Source: Diphasiastrum complanatum (lineage: Eukaryota > Streptophyta > Lycopodiopsida > Lycopodiales > Lycopodiaceae). Taken from it: DNA of 64,000 bases. A program made the position numbers and the translations under genes. Every line of letters starts with the position of its first letter. Positions within the stretch are counted from its first letter, which is position 1. Shown in pieces: positions 1-10,383 of the stretch. The notes beneath the pieces are model-generated. The model saw nothing but the letters and a program-made list of their open reading frames with translations, did not search any database and had not been told where the DNA came from. The stretch is taken from positions 1-64,000 of the forward strand of contig MU832581.1 of the NCBI GenBank assembly GCA_029204225.1, given 5' to 3'.

Positions 1-1
1 T

Positions 2-583
2 TCTACTTCTTATGATGCAATCATTAAGAGGGAGTCTCATGAAGGAAAGAGCAATGAAAGATTGGTTATTGGGAAGATCCAAGGCATGGATCTCACATCT
101 CTTCGTCAACTCAAAGGATTCTATGATTGTGAATTGATCACTCATGATCGAGATGGCAAAAGGTTGGTTGGAGAAGACTACATGGAACAAATTGAGAGGC
201 AATTTCTTCAAAACAAGGGAGATCTCATTGGTGAGCTTATTGAGGTTTGTTATGGACTCAAGAAGGCTGGATTTATTAGGTTTGATACTCATCTTCACCT
301 ACTCTACTTCATGTTGGATGGAAAGTTTGGAATCTATCTTTTGATTTATGATGGTGACATTGGTGACATTGTTTTCACTAACCTTTGTGGAAGATCGAGA
401 TCAAGCATTGATGAGATCTTGTTGGATCTAGATCATATGTTTGAGAGGGAGTATTTCCAAAGGTTCATGTTTGAATATATTCATATCTTTGATGACCAAG
501 AGAAAGGTAAGCAAGTGGAAGCGAATCTAGACCCAAAAATAGTAGGGTTTACATTTTGGAGGGAAAGCCAAGTGGCCAAATAG
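2..583 (+). CDS. Unidentified ORF, open at the window edge
   Basis: A frame is open from base 2 to a TAG at 581-583, about 193 codons, so the true start may lie outside the window. The protein is mixed hydrophilic and hydrophobic, with a Leu/Ile-rich middle (LHLLYFMLDGKFGIYLLIYD) and no transmembrane-length segment, signal peptide or motif I recognise. It ends just before a copia-type LTR, and its last 40 bases resemble part of the related LTR near 42.46 kb. It may therefore be an element-borne accessory ORF or a host fragment next to an insertion. The length is unusual for this AT-rich sequence, but no function can be given. Confidence 0.35.
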   Translation, partial: STSYDAIIKRESHEGKSNERLVIGKIQGMDLTSLRQLKGFYDCELITHDRDGKRLVGEDYMEQIERQFLQNKGDLIGELIEVCYGLKKAGFIRFDTHLHLLYFMLDGKFGIYLLIYDGDIGDIVFTNLCGRSRSSIDEILLDLDHMFEREYFQRFMFEYIHIFDDQEKGKQVEANLDPKIVGFTFWRESQVAK

Positions 584-584
584 G

Positions 585-975
585 GTTTGGAAACTCTGTA
601 AAAGGATGTAACTCGTGGAGAGACACATCTTCTCTCTTCTCTCTCTCATTTCATCATTATACATGGTTCTCTTTGGGTTCTACTACTCATTGGTGCACTA
701 TCTTGGTGTTATCTTGCAATCTTGTGTGTAGAATGCTCATTTATTGCCATTTTTGGTTCCACATGTGTGAAATACAGTAGGGTACTATAATTGTACGGAT
801 AGCAAACATATTCTATGTTTTGGTTCATGTTTGATCAATATCTCTTAGAGTTTGCATCTCATTTTGTATGTAGATGTTGATTGTTCTACATTGGCAGGAT
901 TGTTGGTTTGCTCCTTATTGTAACCAAAGATTAGGGACATGGATTGGATCTTGAATGATCTGAAATCCTTCACAG
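585..975 (+). repeat. Copia LTR (3' portion), related to the LTR at 42263-42883
   Basis: Blocks such as attggtgcactat, cttgcaatcttgtgtgtagaatgc and cacatgtgtgaaatacagta recur in the same order at 42.59-42.70 kb. Both copies end in cttcaca. At 42884 the matching sequence continues into a tRNA-iMet primer site, but here it runs straight into mid-gag sequence, so the primer site and gag N-terminus have been deleted. The 5' limit of this copy is unclear because the resemblance fades around 540-590. Confidence 0.65.
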
Positions 976-2700
976 GATGCTCCATGCAACAGCTAGGATG
1001 AGTTTCTTATCATTGCATTATGGAGATGAGAAAGAAAATTTCTTATTCAAGAGCAAGAAGAAGACCAATGGAGCAAAGAAGAATCAATCAAAGGAGGCCA
1101 AGGAGGAGGATCAACCTTCAAGCTCAAAAGGCAAAGCCAGAAAGAACAAGTCCAAGTGCAAGTGCTTTTTTGTGGAAAGAAATGGCTCTTTGCATCAGAA
1201 TGCTTGAAGAAGAAAAATGCACAAGAGAACAAACAAAGCAACATTGCACATCAAGAGGAGGAGGATGAAGAAGAATCATCCTTGATGGTATCTACCTCAT
1301 CACCATCATCTGAATCCAACACAAGTGAATCATGGTGGATTGATAATGGAAAAAGCTCCCACATGACCTTCCAAAAGGACTATTTCTCCACTCTGCTCTC
1401 TTTTAATGATGTTAAGAAGTTTATCTATCTTTACTGCAAGTGATCAAGAGTGTAGGATAAGGGGAGTTGGCACTATTCCTTTGTGCTTAGGATCATCCAA
1501 AAGGATGAATCTAGAAAATGTTCTTTATGTACCTTCAATCACCAAAAACTTGTTGACTATTGGCCAATTAATGGATAATGGCCTAGATGTACAATTTAAG
1601 CATGGAGTTTGCATTTTGAAGAATGATGATTGCATAGCAAAAGGTTAAACAAGGTAGATTGTTTAAATTAGATGTTAATGTGGCAATGGAGAGTGTGAAC
1701 TTGGGAAAGGAGGAGAGCTATGGCACAAGAGGCCACCCCAACTTCAAGACAATGGAATCAATGTGTGCAAAGGATCTTGCTCTCGGCCTCCCAAAGAAGT
1801 TGTCAAGATGTGGTAAGCTTTGTGAGGCTTGTAGTCTCTCAAAGACTCATAAGCTTCCTTTCTAAAGATCTACTACTCCTCTTGAATTCATACATTCGGA
1901 TGTGCACAGCTTCTCACATGAATCTAATGGTGGTGCTAAAGTATATGTATCATTCATTGATGATCACTCAAGATTTGCTTGGATCTACCTTTTGTCTTCA
2001 AAAAGTTTAGTGTATGATTCATTTGTAAAGTTCAAAATTCTAGTTGAAAATTTGATACCAAGATTAAGGTATTAATATGTGATAATGGAGGAGAGTATAT
2101 CTCCAACAAAATGATAGAGTTTTGTAATGCTAATGCCATAAAGAGGGAGTTAACTTGTCCTTAAACCTCTACCAAAACCATTTTAGGGTGAGGCAATTAA
2201 TTGTGCTAACTTTTTGTGCAATAGATTGCCCAACAAAGCCATTGGAGGAATCACACCATATAAAGCTCTCTATGTTTAGAGGCTTAATCTCAAAGATCTG
2301 AAAAAAATTGGATCTACTTGATATGTTCACCAATCCTTGGAGACAAAGAAGAAGGATGATGCCACTTCTATCCATGGTATATTTGTGGGTTATAGCAAAT
2401 ATATCAAAGGATATAGAGTCTTCAATCCCATCACTAGAAAGATCATAGTGAGTAGGGATGTTATTTTTTATGAAGGACAAGTTTGCAAAGTGGATGAAAG
2501 TGCTACTAACCACCTTGATGTCAAAGATCGTGCTAAGATGGAGTAACAAAGTGACCAAGATATTGAGGATCCACCTCAAGACCCAGGAGCTCCAAGAAGT
2601 TCTTCAAGGGCAAGGGCCGAGCCATCAAGGCTCACTTACATTGACAAAGGTGAACAAAGGGAAGGCACTCAATCTCTCACTTCATATACTATTCCATCAG
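976..2700 (+). mobile_element. Degraded Ty1/copia gag-pol
   Basis: Three-frame reading gives, in order: the C-terminal half of gag rich in Lys/Glu; a zinc knuckle at about 1160-1220 with Cys residues but Leu in place of the His; a protease-like WWIDNG stretch (about 1333-1350) where copia normally has Asp-Ser-Gly; a pre-integrase region (NVLYVPSITKNLLTIGQL, about 1518-1575); a GAG-pre-integrase remnant ending near 1865; an integrase core with FIDDHSR at about 1955; and a trailing region with GIFVGYSKYIKGYRVFNP. Numerous stops and frameshifts are present, and the reverse transcriptase and RNase H are absent. It directly follows the LTR at 585-975. Confidence 0.8.
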
Positions 2701-3575
2701 TACCCCCACATGTTTGACACATCATATCTTACATATAAGCTGCTCAAGACGAAAGTCTCAAAATTTGTAATCGATAAATGTATATATGAAGAACACACAT
2801 GTGAAAGATTTGATGTGATTCATCTTAGTTTATGAGATATGATTTTGAAACGCACACATTTGTGCGCATTTTGTGACGACTCTAATGATAAGCTAGTAGT
2901 TAGATCATACTACAAGTAGAGCTCGCCCTTGAGCTCATAGACCTTTTGGAGGCCAATGTGCTCATCAATTTAGTGCTAAGTTTGACCACCCTATCATCAA
3001 AAGGGTGCTCTACCAAATATGACTTGTCCGCTAAACTTGAGGAAACAACAATTAGCATCAAAATTATGAGAGAAGAAGGGTGCTCAAGACCCAAGGCAAA
3101 ATGCTCATGCAAAGCCAAACCCTAAGTCTAAAGGTCACATACTAAAAAAGATCTGCATTAACTAAGCCAAATTCTCACTTGGTGATTTGCTTATGCATAA
3201 ATGCTTAGCTTCCATTATCCCTCTCTTGAATACATCTTGCATACTATTTTTAGCATACCTCCATCCGATAAAAAGGTGGGATCATCAAGAATTCTTATTT
3301 TCCAACTATAACTTCCAATAGCCATAATACTTGACAAAACTCTTGACTCATTTCTCTTGTGCTTGAATCTAACATGATTAGCTTCCTTTCTAAAAAAGAA
3401 AAAGACACTAAAACCACAAAAACAGTGTGTACCATTGGGTCAAAGTCTCACTTAGTTTTTTATCTTTAAACTCAATCAATATACAAATCAGCAATTACCA
3501 CTTCATTTAGAAGCTACTTGTTCCTTCTGGAGCATTGCTGATTTTATTTTCAGCCAATTTTCAGCCTCTAAATAA
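2701..3575. other. Intergenic, no gene seen
   Basis: AT-rich sequence following the copia relic. The short ORFs on either strand have no recognisable motif. Confidence 0.5.
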
Positions 3576-3583
3576 ATTAGTAC

Positions 3584-4078
3584 TATCATACCCACGGTTC
3601 CCAGAACCGTGGGTCCTGGGAACCGTGGAAGGAACCGTACCACGGTTCCTTGAACCATGGTACGGTTCATCTAAATAATAAATTAATTAATCTTTTAATT
3701 AATTTCCCCCCTTATTTAGTATGTACTGTTTTTTGTTTTGTTTTTTATAAAAGTGCAAGTAGGAGTCAACGAACATGAGAAGTAGGAGTCATGACTGTTA
3801 GAACATCACAGTACTGACCTGTTTCACTATGAAAAACATCACAGTACTGACCTGTTTCCAGAGATCACTGTTTGGCATTTTTCTGGTATTTTTTTGGCAT
3901 TTTTCTGGCATTTTTTTGGGCCATTTTTGGGGGTGGGACAAAAAAAAAATTAATTAATTAATTAATTAAGTACCTGTACGGTTCACCACGGTTCCAGGTT
4001 AAAATTTCTGAGAACCATACGGTTCACTGTATGGTTCTCAGAACCGTGGTGAACCGCCCACGGTTCATTGATTCTATG
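3584..4078. mobile_element. hAT-type MITE with 8-bp target duplication
   Basis: A 495-bp non-coding element is flanked by the 8-bp direct repeat ATTAGTAC at 3576-3583 and 4079-4086. Both ends are packed with short palindromic motifs built on cacggttc/gaaccgtg (about 3590-3670 and 3973-4068). The middle is AT-rich, with aattaattaatt runs and repeated ggcatttttctgg. The outermost bases are only imperfectly inverted. An 8-bp duplication and subterminal palindromes are typical of non-autonomous hAT elements, and no transposase is encoded. Confidence 0.7.
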
Positions 4079-4086
4079 ATTAGTAC

Positions 4087-5652
4087 ACAATCTTATTTAA
4101 TTTGATTGATACTTTCTTGTAAGCTTGTTAGTCCTCACGGACACTTCATATCTTTTGTCAAATTTTGCATTGGAACATCTAGAAAATATTAACCTCACAA
4201 TAGTTCTTGTTGTAGCTGCAAATGTATTTGTTATTGTCTCGTTTTTTGTGAATCTTTTGTTGTGCATGATCAAATGCCCGAGAGTTAACAAGAATAACTC
4301 CTTGTAAAAGGAAAAATAAGAACAACAACAGACTTTCAATTGAAAAATAACAGTCAATTACAAGTTTTACAAAGTCCAAATCAAGAATACCTGGTAATGA
4401 ACGGGAGCCGAGAACATGTGAAACTTTGTGAGCAAAAAAATAACCAACTTTAGATGTTCGCTTAAGTACGCGAGGAGAGGGAATGAAGCAAAACAAAGAA
4501 CAATTTTAGGGTATCAAATATGAACCTGTAATAAGACATTGAAAAAATTAACTGATGATCCTATGTTTGGCAGTTTGTCTACAACATAATGATTTCCATG
4601 AAGTGCAGGTAAGCATTCAAATTTTGTGTGTATAATTCCTCCTAAACATGTCAGCCAGACAAGCCAGATAAGTTTGATAGCCTTGTTACATAGATCCGCA
4701 GTAGGTCAGTCATTAAGTAGCCCTCATTTTTCTTGAGAAACTGCTCATTGAAACCCACTAACAATAATTTCCTAACGACAATGAATAGCAGTCAACATTT
4801 TGAGCAGTGCCTTGGGAAAGGAACCTTAACTTGTCAAAAAGCTAAAGCTCATGATTCAGGTCAAAATTCAAGTTCAAAGAATCGACAGAAAACTTCTCGG
4901 GGTAAATGAGATTCAATGCATATTATGGCAAGCTTACAAACATCTTAGCAAAATGTCTCTTGATTTTAAAAAAGTGAAAGAAGCAAGGTGCTTGTGCTCA
5001 AAGTAATTAAGTTTAAGAAGCGAGTATGTACAAGCATGCCATACTTGCAAACAACCATCTCTATGGTGAGCCTGTGACAAGCTAGATGGCAAAAGTCATA
5101 AGTTCATATACAATTTAGCACAGTTACATGACCAATTTTCAGATCCAAATAGAAACAATCCAAGTGCTCAAGAGCATGTAATCAAGTTCCTTTGAAGGCA
5201 TCATACATAGGTTCTATCCTTCCAGGTCAGCAGTATACAAAACAAATTGCTCTATCATGCATCAGTGCTTGTGATGCAGCCATGTTTTGATGGTAAGCCA
5301 TGTACACCCAAAATTAACCGCAGAAACCAACATGTAAAAAGCCGTGCAGGAATTTCTAGAACTCCCAACAACTGTTCCAAAAATCTAGCTGAAACTGATG
5401 GCAGAATGCTCAGCAGGTATTATGTACATCGATGTCCTGACTCTCAGTCGTATATAACTAATTGTTAAGAAACTTTCAAAATACAGTGACATTTGCAGGT
5501 TGCTTCAAAGAATTTGACATAGCTCTGCATAGACTCCCCATCCCCAGCATAAAATACGAAGCAGCTGAAACTACAGAATTATCTCTCATAGTAGTCTTGA
5601 TAGGAATGTTAAATATGTGAAGCTTTATAAAAATTATGTGACAGGGTTACAC
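4087..5652. other. Downstream flank of the FYVE gene; no gene seen
   Basis: No convincing coding region is present. The part nearest 5652 must hold the 3' UTR of the minus-strand FYVE gene, whose stop is at 5653-5655. I see no clear canonical AATAAA signal within the first 100 bases downstream of that stop. Small ORFs at 4.1-4.5 and 5.25-5.47 kb lack motifs. Confidence 0.5.
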
Positions 5653-8600
5653 TTACTGCGGAGCCATACTAACTAGAATTTTCTCAAGACGCTTAGCTTC
5701 ACGAAGAGCATTCAACGCATCACCCTGCTTTCCAGCACGCTTCAACTCGACTGCTTGCAATTTATGGGCTTTGATTTCTTGCTCCAACTCCCTCTTCTTC
5801 TCACTCCCAGCTAATTGTGTACTACCATGTAGTGATCCTGGGTCATTGCCTGTTTTCATGGTAAAAACAGGCTCGATAGAACTTGTGTGCATCTGGCTCA
5901 TATTGACAGGAGCACCTCTGGCTGACTTATTTTCAGAGTTTCCAAGAATGTCAGATTCTTTCCAGCCAAGACCTTTAAGAGCTGATAGAATCTGAGGATC
6001 AAAGACATCATCCACCATATCCAAACCATCATCTGGATGTCTCTGCAAAGAAGATTGATTCCCACGTACAAGTCCTGACCCTGAAGGGACTGATCCATGA
6101 CCCTGATCAACATCTTCTAGTTCCTCCATTTGCTGCTCCAATGACTTTGCCAACTGAAACTCACTATCTGCTTCTTCAATTTTTCCCTCGCGTCTTAAAG
6201 CTAGAGCTTTCCTTTTGTGGGCTAGTGACTCCCGCTGTAACTTCATTCTATCCTTCCCTCTCTTAGCATGTTGCTGTGCTGTCTGCCTGCGTTCTCCAGA
6301 GACTCCAGAAATGTTTTTGTTTTCTATGGGCTTTTCTAAAGGTGGACCTGCTACCTGAGCTACTTTAGCAATCAAGGGTGTAACTTTACTTTCCTGAATG
6401 ATGCTTTGAAATACAAGCACATCAGCCCCAGCTTTTCTCACGGTTTGCACTGGCTCATGTTCGGCAAACGTTGCTCCAACTTTCTGAATGTCGAATTGTG
6501 TCTCAAGCACTTTAGCATAAGACAACTCTTTCTTTGCATCTGCTAGGCTCCCTTCTCGTTTATAAGCAAGAGCCCTTCTTTTGTAAGCCAATATTTCTTG
6601 CTGCAAACTAGCAGTAGATGCAGTAGAAGATGTCCCAACAATGTTTGGGTCCTGATTAAGCTTTGCGGATGCCAGACTTGTTTCTGTAGACACCACTATC
6701 TCCCCTTTGTTGTCCACTTCTGTTGGTTTTACACTTTGCACAAGAGCTGATTTATTGCTTGCTAAAGTCTCTCGTGCACTATCAGTTGACTGTCCACTGA
6801 GCTTTTTATCTTTTGAAATATGTGTTGCATCCATTCCACTAAATACAATATCTAATTTAGGGAATGAATCTTCTTCATCCCCTTTGGACTCTGTTGACTT
6901 ATGATGACCTTCAAGCTCTGAATCAATGCTGCTTTCAGCAGCCTCGCTTTGGGCATCCTTCCAGCCCAAATCAAGAAGATTTGCAAGCATGCCTGGATCA
7001 TTCATGTCCTCAATGGTAACTTCATCATCTTCAGTCTCAAGATCCGCAGGCCTGCTAAACTTATATCCGTCTGTTGGGTTAAAATGCATAGCATTGTTGG
7101 AAATAACCAGGTCAACCTTTCCACTTTCTTGCACAGCCTGCAGTTGCTCAAGCTGCCTTTCTACAGTCTTGGCTGCTTTCAGCTCTTCCTCTGCTTCATC
7201 TAATTTACCTTGGCGCCTTAACATTAATGCATTCCTTTTTCTGCCAAGCAAACTTTTTTGCAACTCCGACTTATTCAAGTGTGGTGTCACCAATCCTTGC
7301 AGACGTAATCTGGGGGCAGTAGGTTGTGGTAAGCTGGATATGTCAGGTACAAGATTTTCCACTTCAGAGCTATTCATATCCTGCAGCATACTTTCTTCTT
7401 GCCATCCCAAACCTTTCAGGATGTTCATAAGTTCTGGATCATGCATATCAGTATCAGTCACTTCTACCAAGTCATCTGCTTCATCTGATTTGCCGATTTT
7501 GCCTTGATGTAGAGGTTGTACTTCCAGATCTTCCTCACCATACTGGAAATTTTCTTTGGTAGACTGCTCAGCCTGTAGCCTTAAAAGTTTCTGTTCTAGA
7601 TGCTTAGCCTGCCTTAGCTCTTCCTTTGCTTGCTCAGATTTTCCTTCACGTCTCAATGAAAGAGCTGCTTTCTTTAAACTTAGGACTTCTTGTTGGAGTA
7701 CTGATACTTGACGAGGGTTAAAAGCAGAAGCAGCAGAATTGACTTGCGACATTATGGGCTCCTTGTCAGATTCCAATGCTCGAAGCATGGCTAACATTTG
7801 AGGATCATACATGTCTCCTTCTGTAACAGCCATAAGCTTAAGTTCATCAGCAGTGGCCTCTTTCTTGTTGTCACCAGGGGCACTGAATCTCTCTAATGCA
7901 GCTGCCTCTTCTGTCCATCCCATAGATCTTAAAGCAGAAATCATATCTGGATCATTCATATCATCCTCTGTAACCAGCTCATGGGAATTATCGTCATCAG
8001 CACCATCACCAATGTTAGTCCAAAAGTTAGCATCCAGCGTAAGTTCTTGTGCAGGCACTGTTTCAGAGACAGGTAACCCTTTGAGTCTGACATCTTCTGT
8101 CTTCTCTAAACTCTTCATAAGAGCAGCAAGTTCATCCTCTGGCTCCTCTTCTGAGTCAGCTACTTCAAGTTCTTGCAACTGCCTTTCTAACAACTTTGCC
8201 TTCTTTAGCTCCTCTTTTGCTTCGCCCAACTTACCCTCTCGTTTAAGAGCCAGAGCCCTCCTTTTATGGCCAAGTATTTCCATCTGCATCGATCCGCTAT
8301 CAAGGCTGCCGTAAGCTGGTGTGTTAGTAGTTGGTGTCTTAGATACAGCATCTGGTGGATTTTTCTCTTTTGTTTCAGACTTTGATAAATCTGCTTCTGT
8401 CCATCCAAGCTCCTTTAATGCTTCGGCATATTCATCCTTCTCATCCTGAGGAGCTGTCCTTGCTTTTTGATCATTCACAAACCGACGGGAATTCTTCTTA
8501 ACTTCCTTTTGCTCTTCAGTTGCAAGACTGGGCTTGATCTTATTGTCTTCTTGTAAGATTGTCCTCTGAGCATCACTATTTGGTGCATTTGCTTGTGATG

Positions 8601-8966
8601 CTGCAGCTAAAGCCATCCGAGCACTTTTCCTGATTGAAAGAGCAAGAGCATCTGCCTGCCTTTCCAACTCCTTTCCTCGCTTGAAAGCTTTAAGGGCTTC
8701 AGCACTCTTGCCTTCTCGTTTCAAAAGGGAATACTTGCTCTTTTCCTCCTGTGCCTGCTGACGTAGGACCTCTGGTGAGACTGACTCCTTTGATCCAGAT
8801 TCTTTACAATCGATGGAGCTGCCCACAGAAATTTGGAGCTCTTTTTCCTTAGCATAAGCTTGATCTGAACTAGAAGCCAATCCTTCTTCTCCACTAAGTA
8901 AATTTCCTTCAAATGAATCGTCCTCAACTGAATATCCATAATAACGACAACTTAAGTGCAATCTTG
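5653..8966 (-). CDS. FYVE-domain protein, exon 3 (repeat-rich C-terminal tail)
   Basis: One long open exon of about 1103 codons ends in MAPQ and TAA at 5653-5655. Counting from Leu at 8961 as residue 1, seven helical repeats of the form K-x-A-L-x-x-(K/R)-R-E-G-K, followed about 10 residues later by A-K-x-L-E, lie at about 64-105, 226-267, 422-463, 568-609, 787-823, 909-949 and 1059-1100. Between them sit copies of D-M-x-D-P-x-(M/L)-x-x-L-(K/R)-x-L-G-W at about 331-350, 381-397, 502-521, 648-668 and 983-1001, plus a shorter KELGW near 184. The tail is highly charged and probably coiled coil. It resembles the tail of plant At1g61690-like FYVE proteins, which are predicted to bind PI3P on endosomal membranes. 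The acceptor before 8966 was chosen because it matches the phase of exon 2. A stronger-looking acceptor (gctgcag) a few bases upstream has the wrong phase unless a small exon was missed. Confidence 0.92.
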
Positions 8967-9439
8967 CTATCCAACTGCAGCTTTGTAGATATTTAACAGC
9001 TTATGTAAAAAAGAGGGCATAGGTGAACTTTTTGACAATCTGACCAACTGAAAATGCAAGTGCTCTTTTTCTTTTGTTCTAAAGAAACCAAAAAAGGGAT
9101 GCCTTTACTTCCTAAACATAGGGTACTCTGTTAGCATGCAGTCACATTATGGCTGAGCATGCGTATAAGGTACACTCTCCACTAAGCTGTACAGACTATT
9201 TCTAGCTTATTGGCAACCCTAAAAGAGCTCTCCAGATTGAACTGGACGTAATGCCCAAAAGCATTTGGCAAATATACACCAAAAGAAATAGTAGATGAAC
9301 CAAAACTTTTAAGGTTCTTATAGAAAATAAACTTGTCTCAAAGCCATTTCTATTGCCCTAGCATGAAAAAGACTTGTAGTTGATACATTCATGTACCTAC
9401 TCCAGAGGCAAAATGCGGGGACACTTACGACTGTCGACA
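8967..9439 (-). other. Intron 2 of the FYVE gene, 3' part
   Basis: The region just upstream of exon 3 contains no further reading frame that I can tie to the FYVE gene. The sequence is AT-rich without a recognised repeat. An additional small exon cannot be excluded. Confidence 0.45.
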
Positions 9440-9600
9440 CCAGTCTATTCCTCACCAATAGTGGCCAGATATCTCCATGGAGCTTATCATGGGACTTCCT
9501 CATACTCCACAGAGCATGTTGCTTGCTTAGTTGTGGTAGATAGGTTTTCTATACAGGCTCGTTTCTTCCCTAGTTGGGCCACTATAACGCCAGCTTAGAA
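9440..9600 (+). mobile_element. Ty3/gypsy integrase scrap
   Basis: Two plus-strand frames together give the integrase core signature: WPDISMELIMGLP in one frame (about 9463-9501) and VVVDRFS with downstream RFFPSW in the next (about 9529-9575). Chromodomain-type gypsy integrases have the same W-x-x-I-S-M-(D/E)-(F/L)-I-x-G-L-P and V-V-V-D-R-x-S order. A frameshift separates the halves. It lies in intron 2, antisense to the FYVE gene, and is too short to assign to a lineage. Confidence 0.65.
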
Positions 9601-9624
9601 TGAACACAGAAATATTTCACTTCT

Positions 9625-9980
9625 ATGGTGTATCATGCTCCATTCTCACTGATTGGTACCGAGATTCCATTGGATCCAAATTTTCTATCATCAAAGAGCA
9701 AGATATGGAGCTGCTGGCTTCTCAAGTCAGAGAGGAGCACAGATCCATTGAGTGGACATGTAGTTCGAGGAGGGGTTGAGAAAAGTGCCACATTCATGCA
9801 ATTCGTTATGGAATATATTGTCCATTTGGCTGGGTTGTGTTGGACATTTTTGCTGGTTACTGATCAACATTTAGAGCTTGCAAGCTATCAAGAAGGCACT
9901 ACATCGCCAGGAACTTTGATGAGAGGGTCTTGCTGTTTGCTGAACAAAGAGACCAAGGATGTGAACAGCAATCAGGATGA
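9625..9980 (+). pseudogene. DNA methyltransferase-like (N4/N6 class) pseudogene, C-terminal part
   Basis: The first frame (9625 to about 9828) encodes a region including STDPLSGHVVRGGVEKSATF. The reading then shifts, and from 9831 it gives WVVLDIFAGY, a TGA at 9861-9863, then STFRACKLS-R-RHYIARNFDERV to a stop at 9978-9980. This order matches the end of beta-type N4-cytosine/N6-adenine DNA methylases: an EKS/KP segment, an amphipathic helix, the AdoMet loop V-L-D-x-F-A-G-x-G-(S/T)-T, then a conserved R-x-(Y/F)-I followed by an acidic residue. The TGA occupies the position of the second Gly of the loop, and a frameshift lies just before it, so the copy is dead. No DPPY/SPPY catalytic box was found upstream; it is either lost or not recognisable. 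It sits in intron 2, antisense, next to a gypsy scrap. It could be a captured or transferred gene or transposon cargo. Another Rossmann methyltransferase family is possible. Confidence 0.55.
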
Positions 9981-10086
9981 CAGAGCATCTCAAAGGGACC
10001 TTGACTTCATGGCATTTAATACTTGTATGCACAATGTACTTTGGAACTTTAAGTCATTGATTTTATGCATATTACTTGTTTTCTGA

Positions 10087-10383
10087 CATTGGTTTGATAT
10101 TTTGACAGCAAACAAAAGTCATTGCAAAGGATATGGCAAGAACAAAAGATACAAACAGTCACCAAAAGTAGGAAGAAAAGTTGTCATTGCATTTTTGTTC
10201 ACGACTAGTACATAAAGGAGTAATTAGTTACATTTATTCAATGTTTTGGATTCATATATTAGATTGATATTTGAGTTCAATATGTTGCATGCACCTAAAC
10301 CTACAAAAACTATTGTGTCTCCCTCCAAGGGATGCACATCCGCCCATATGCCTCATCCCACCACATGCATGGCTATAGAAACG
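10087..10383. other. Intron 2, no feature recognised
   Basis: AT-rich spacer between the methylase-like pseudogene and the truncated end of the gypsy element. Confidence 0.4.

Noticed and set aside
6926-7507. 193-codon plus-strand ORF
   Set aside because: Ser/Leu-rich antisense shadow of the long FYVE exon 3; the same applies to the ORF at 7811-8314.
8961-8961. Translation start at the beginning of the long exon 3 frame
   Set aside because: The first codon is TTG, not ATG, and sits just inside a splice acceptor; the real start is in exon 1 at 35721.
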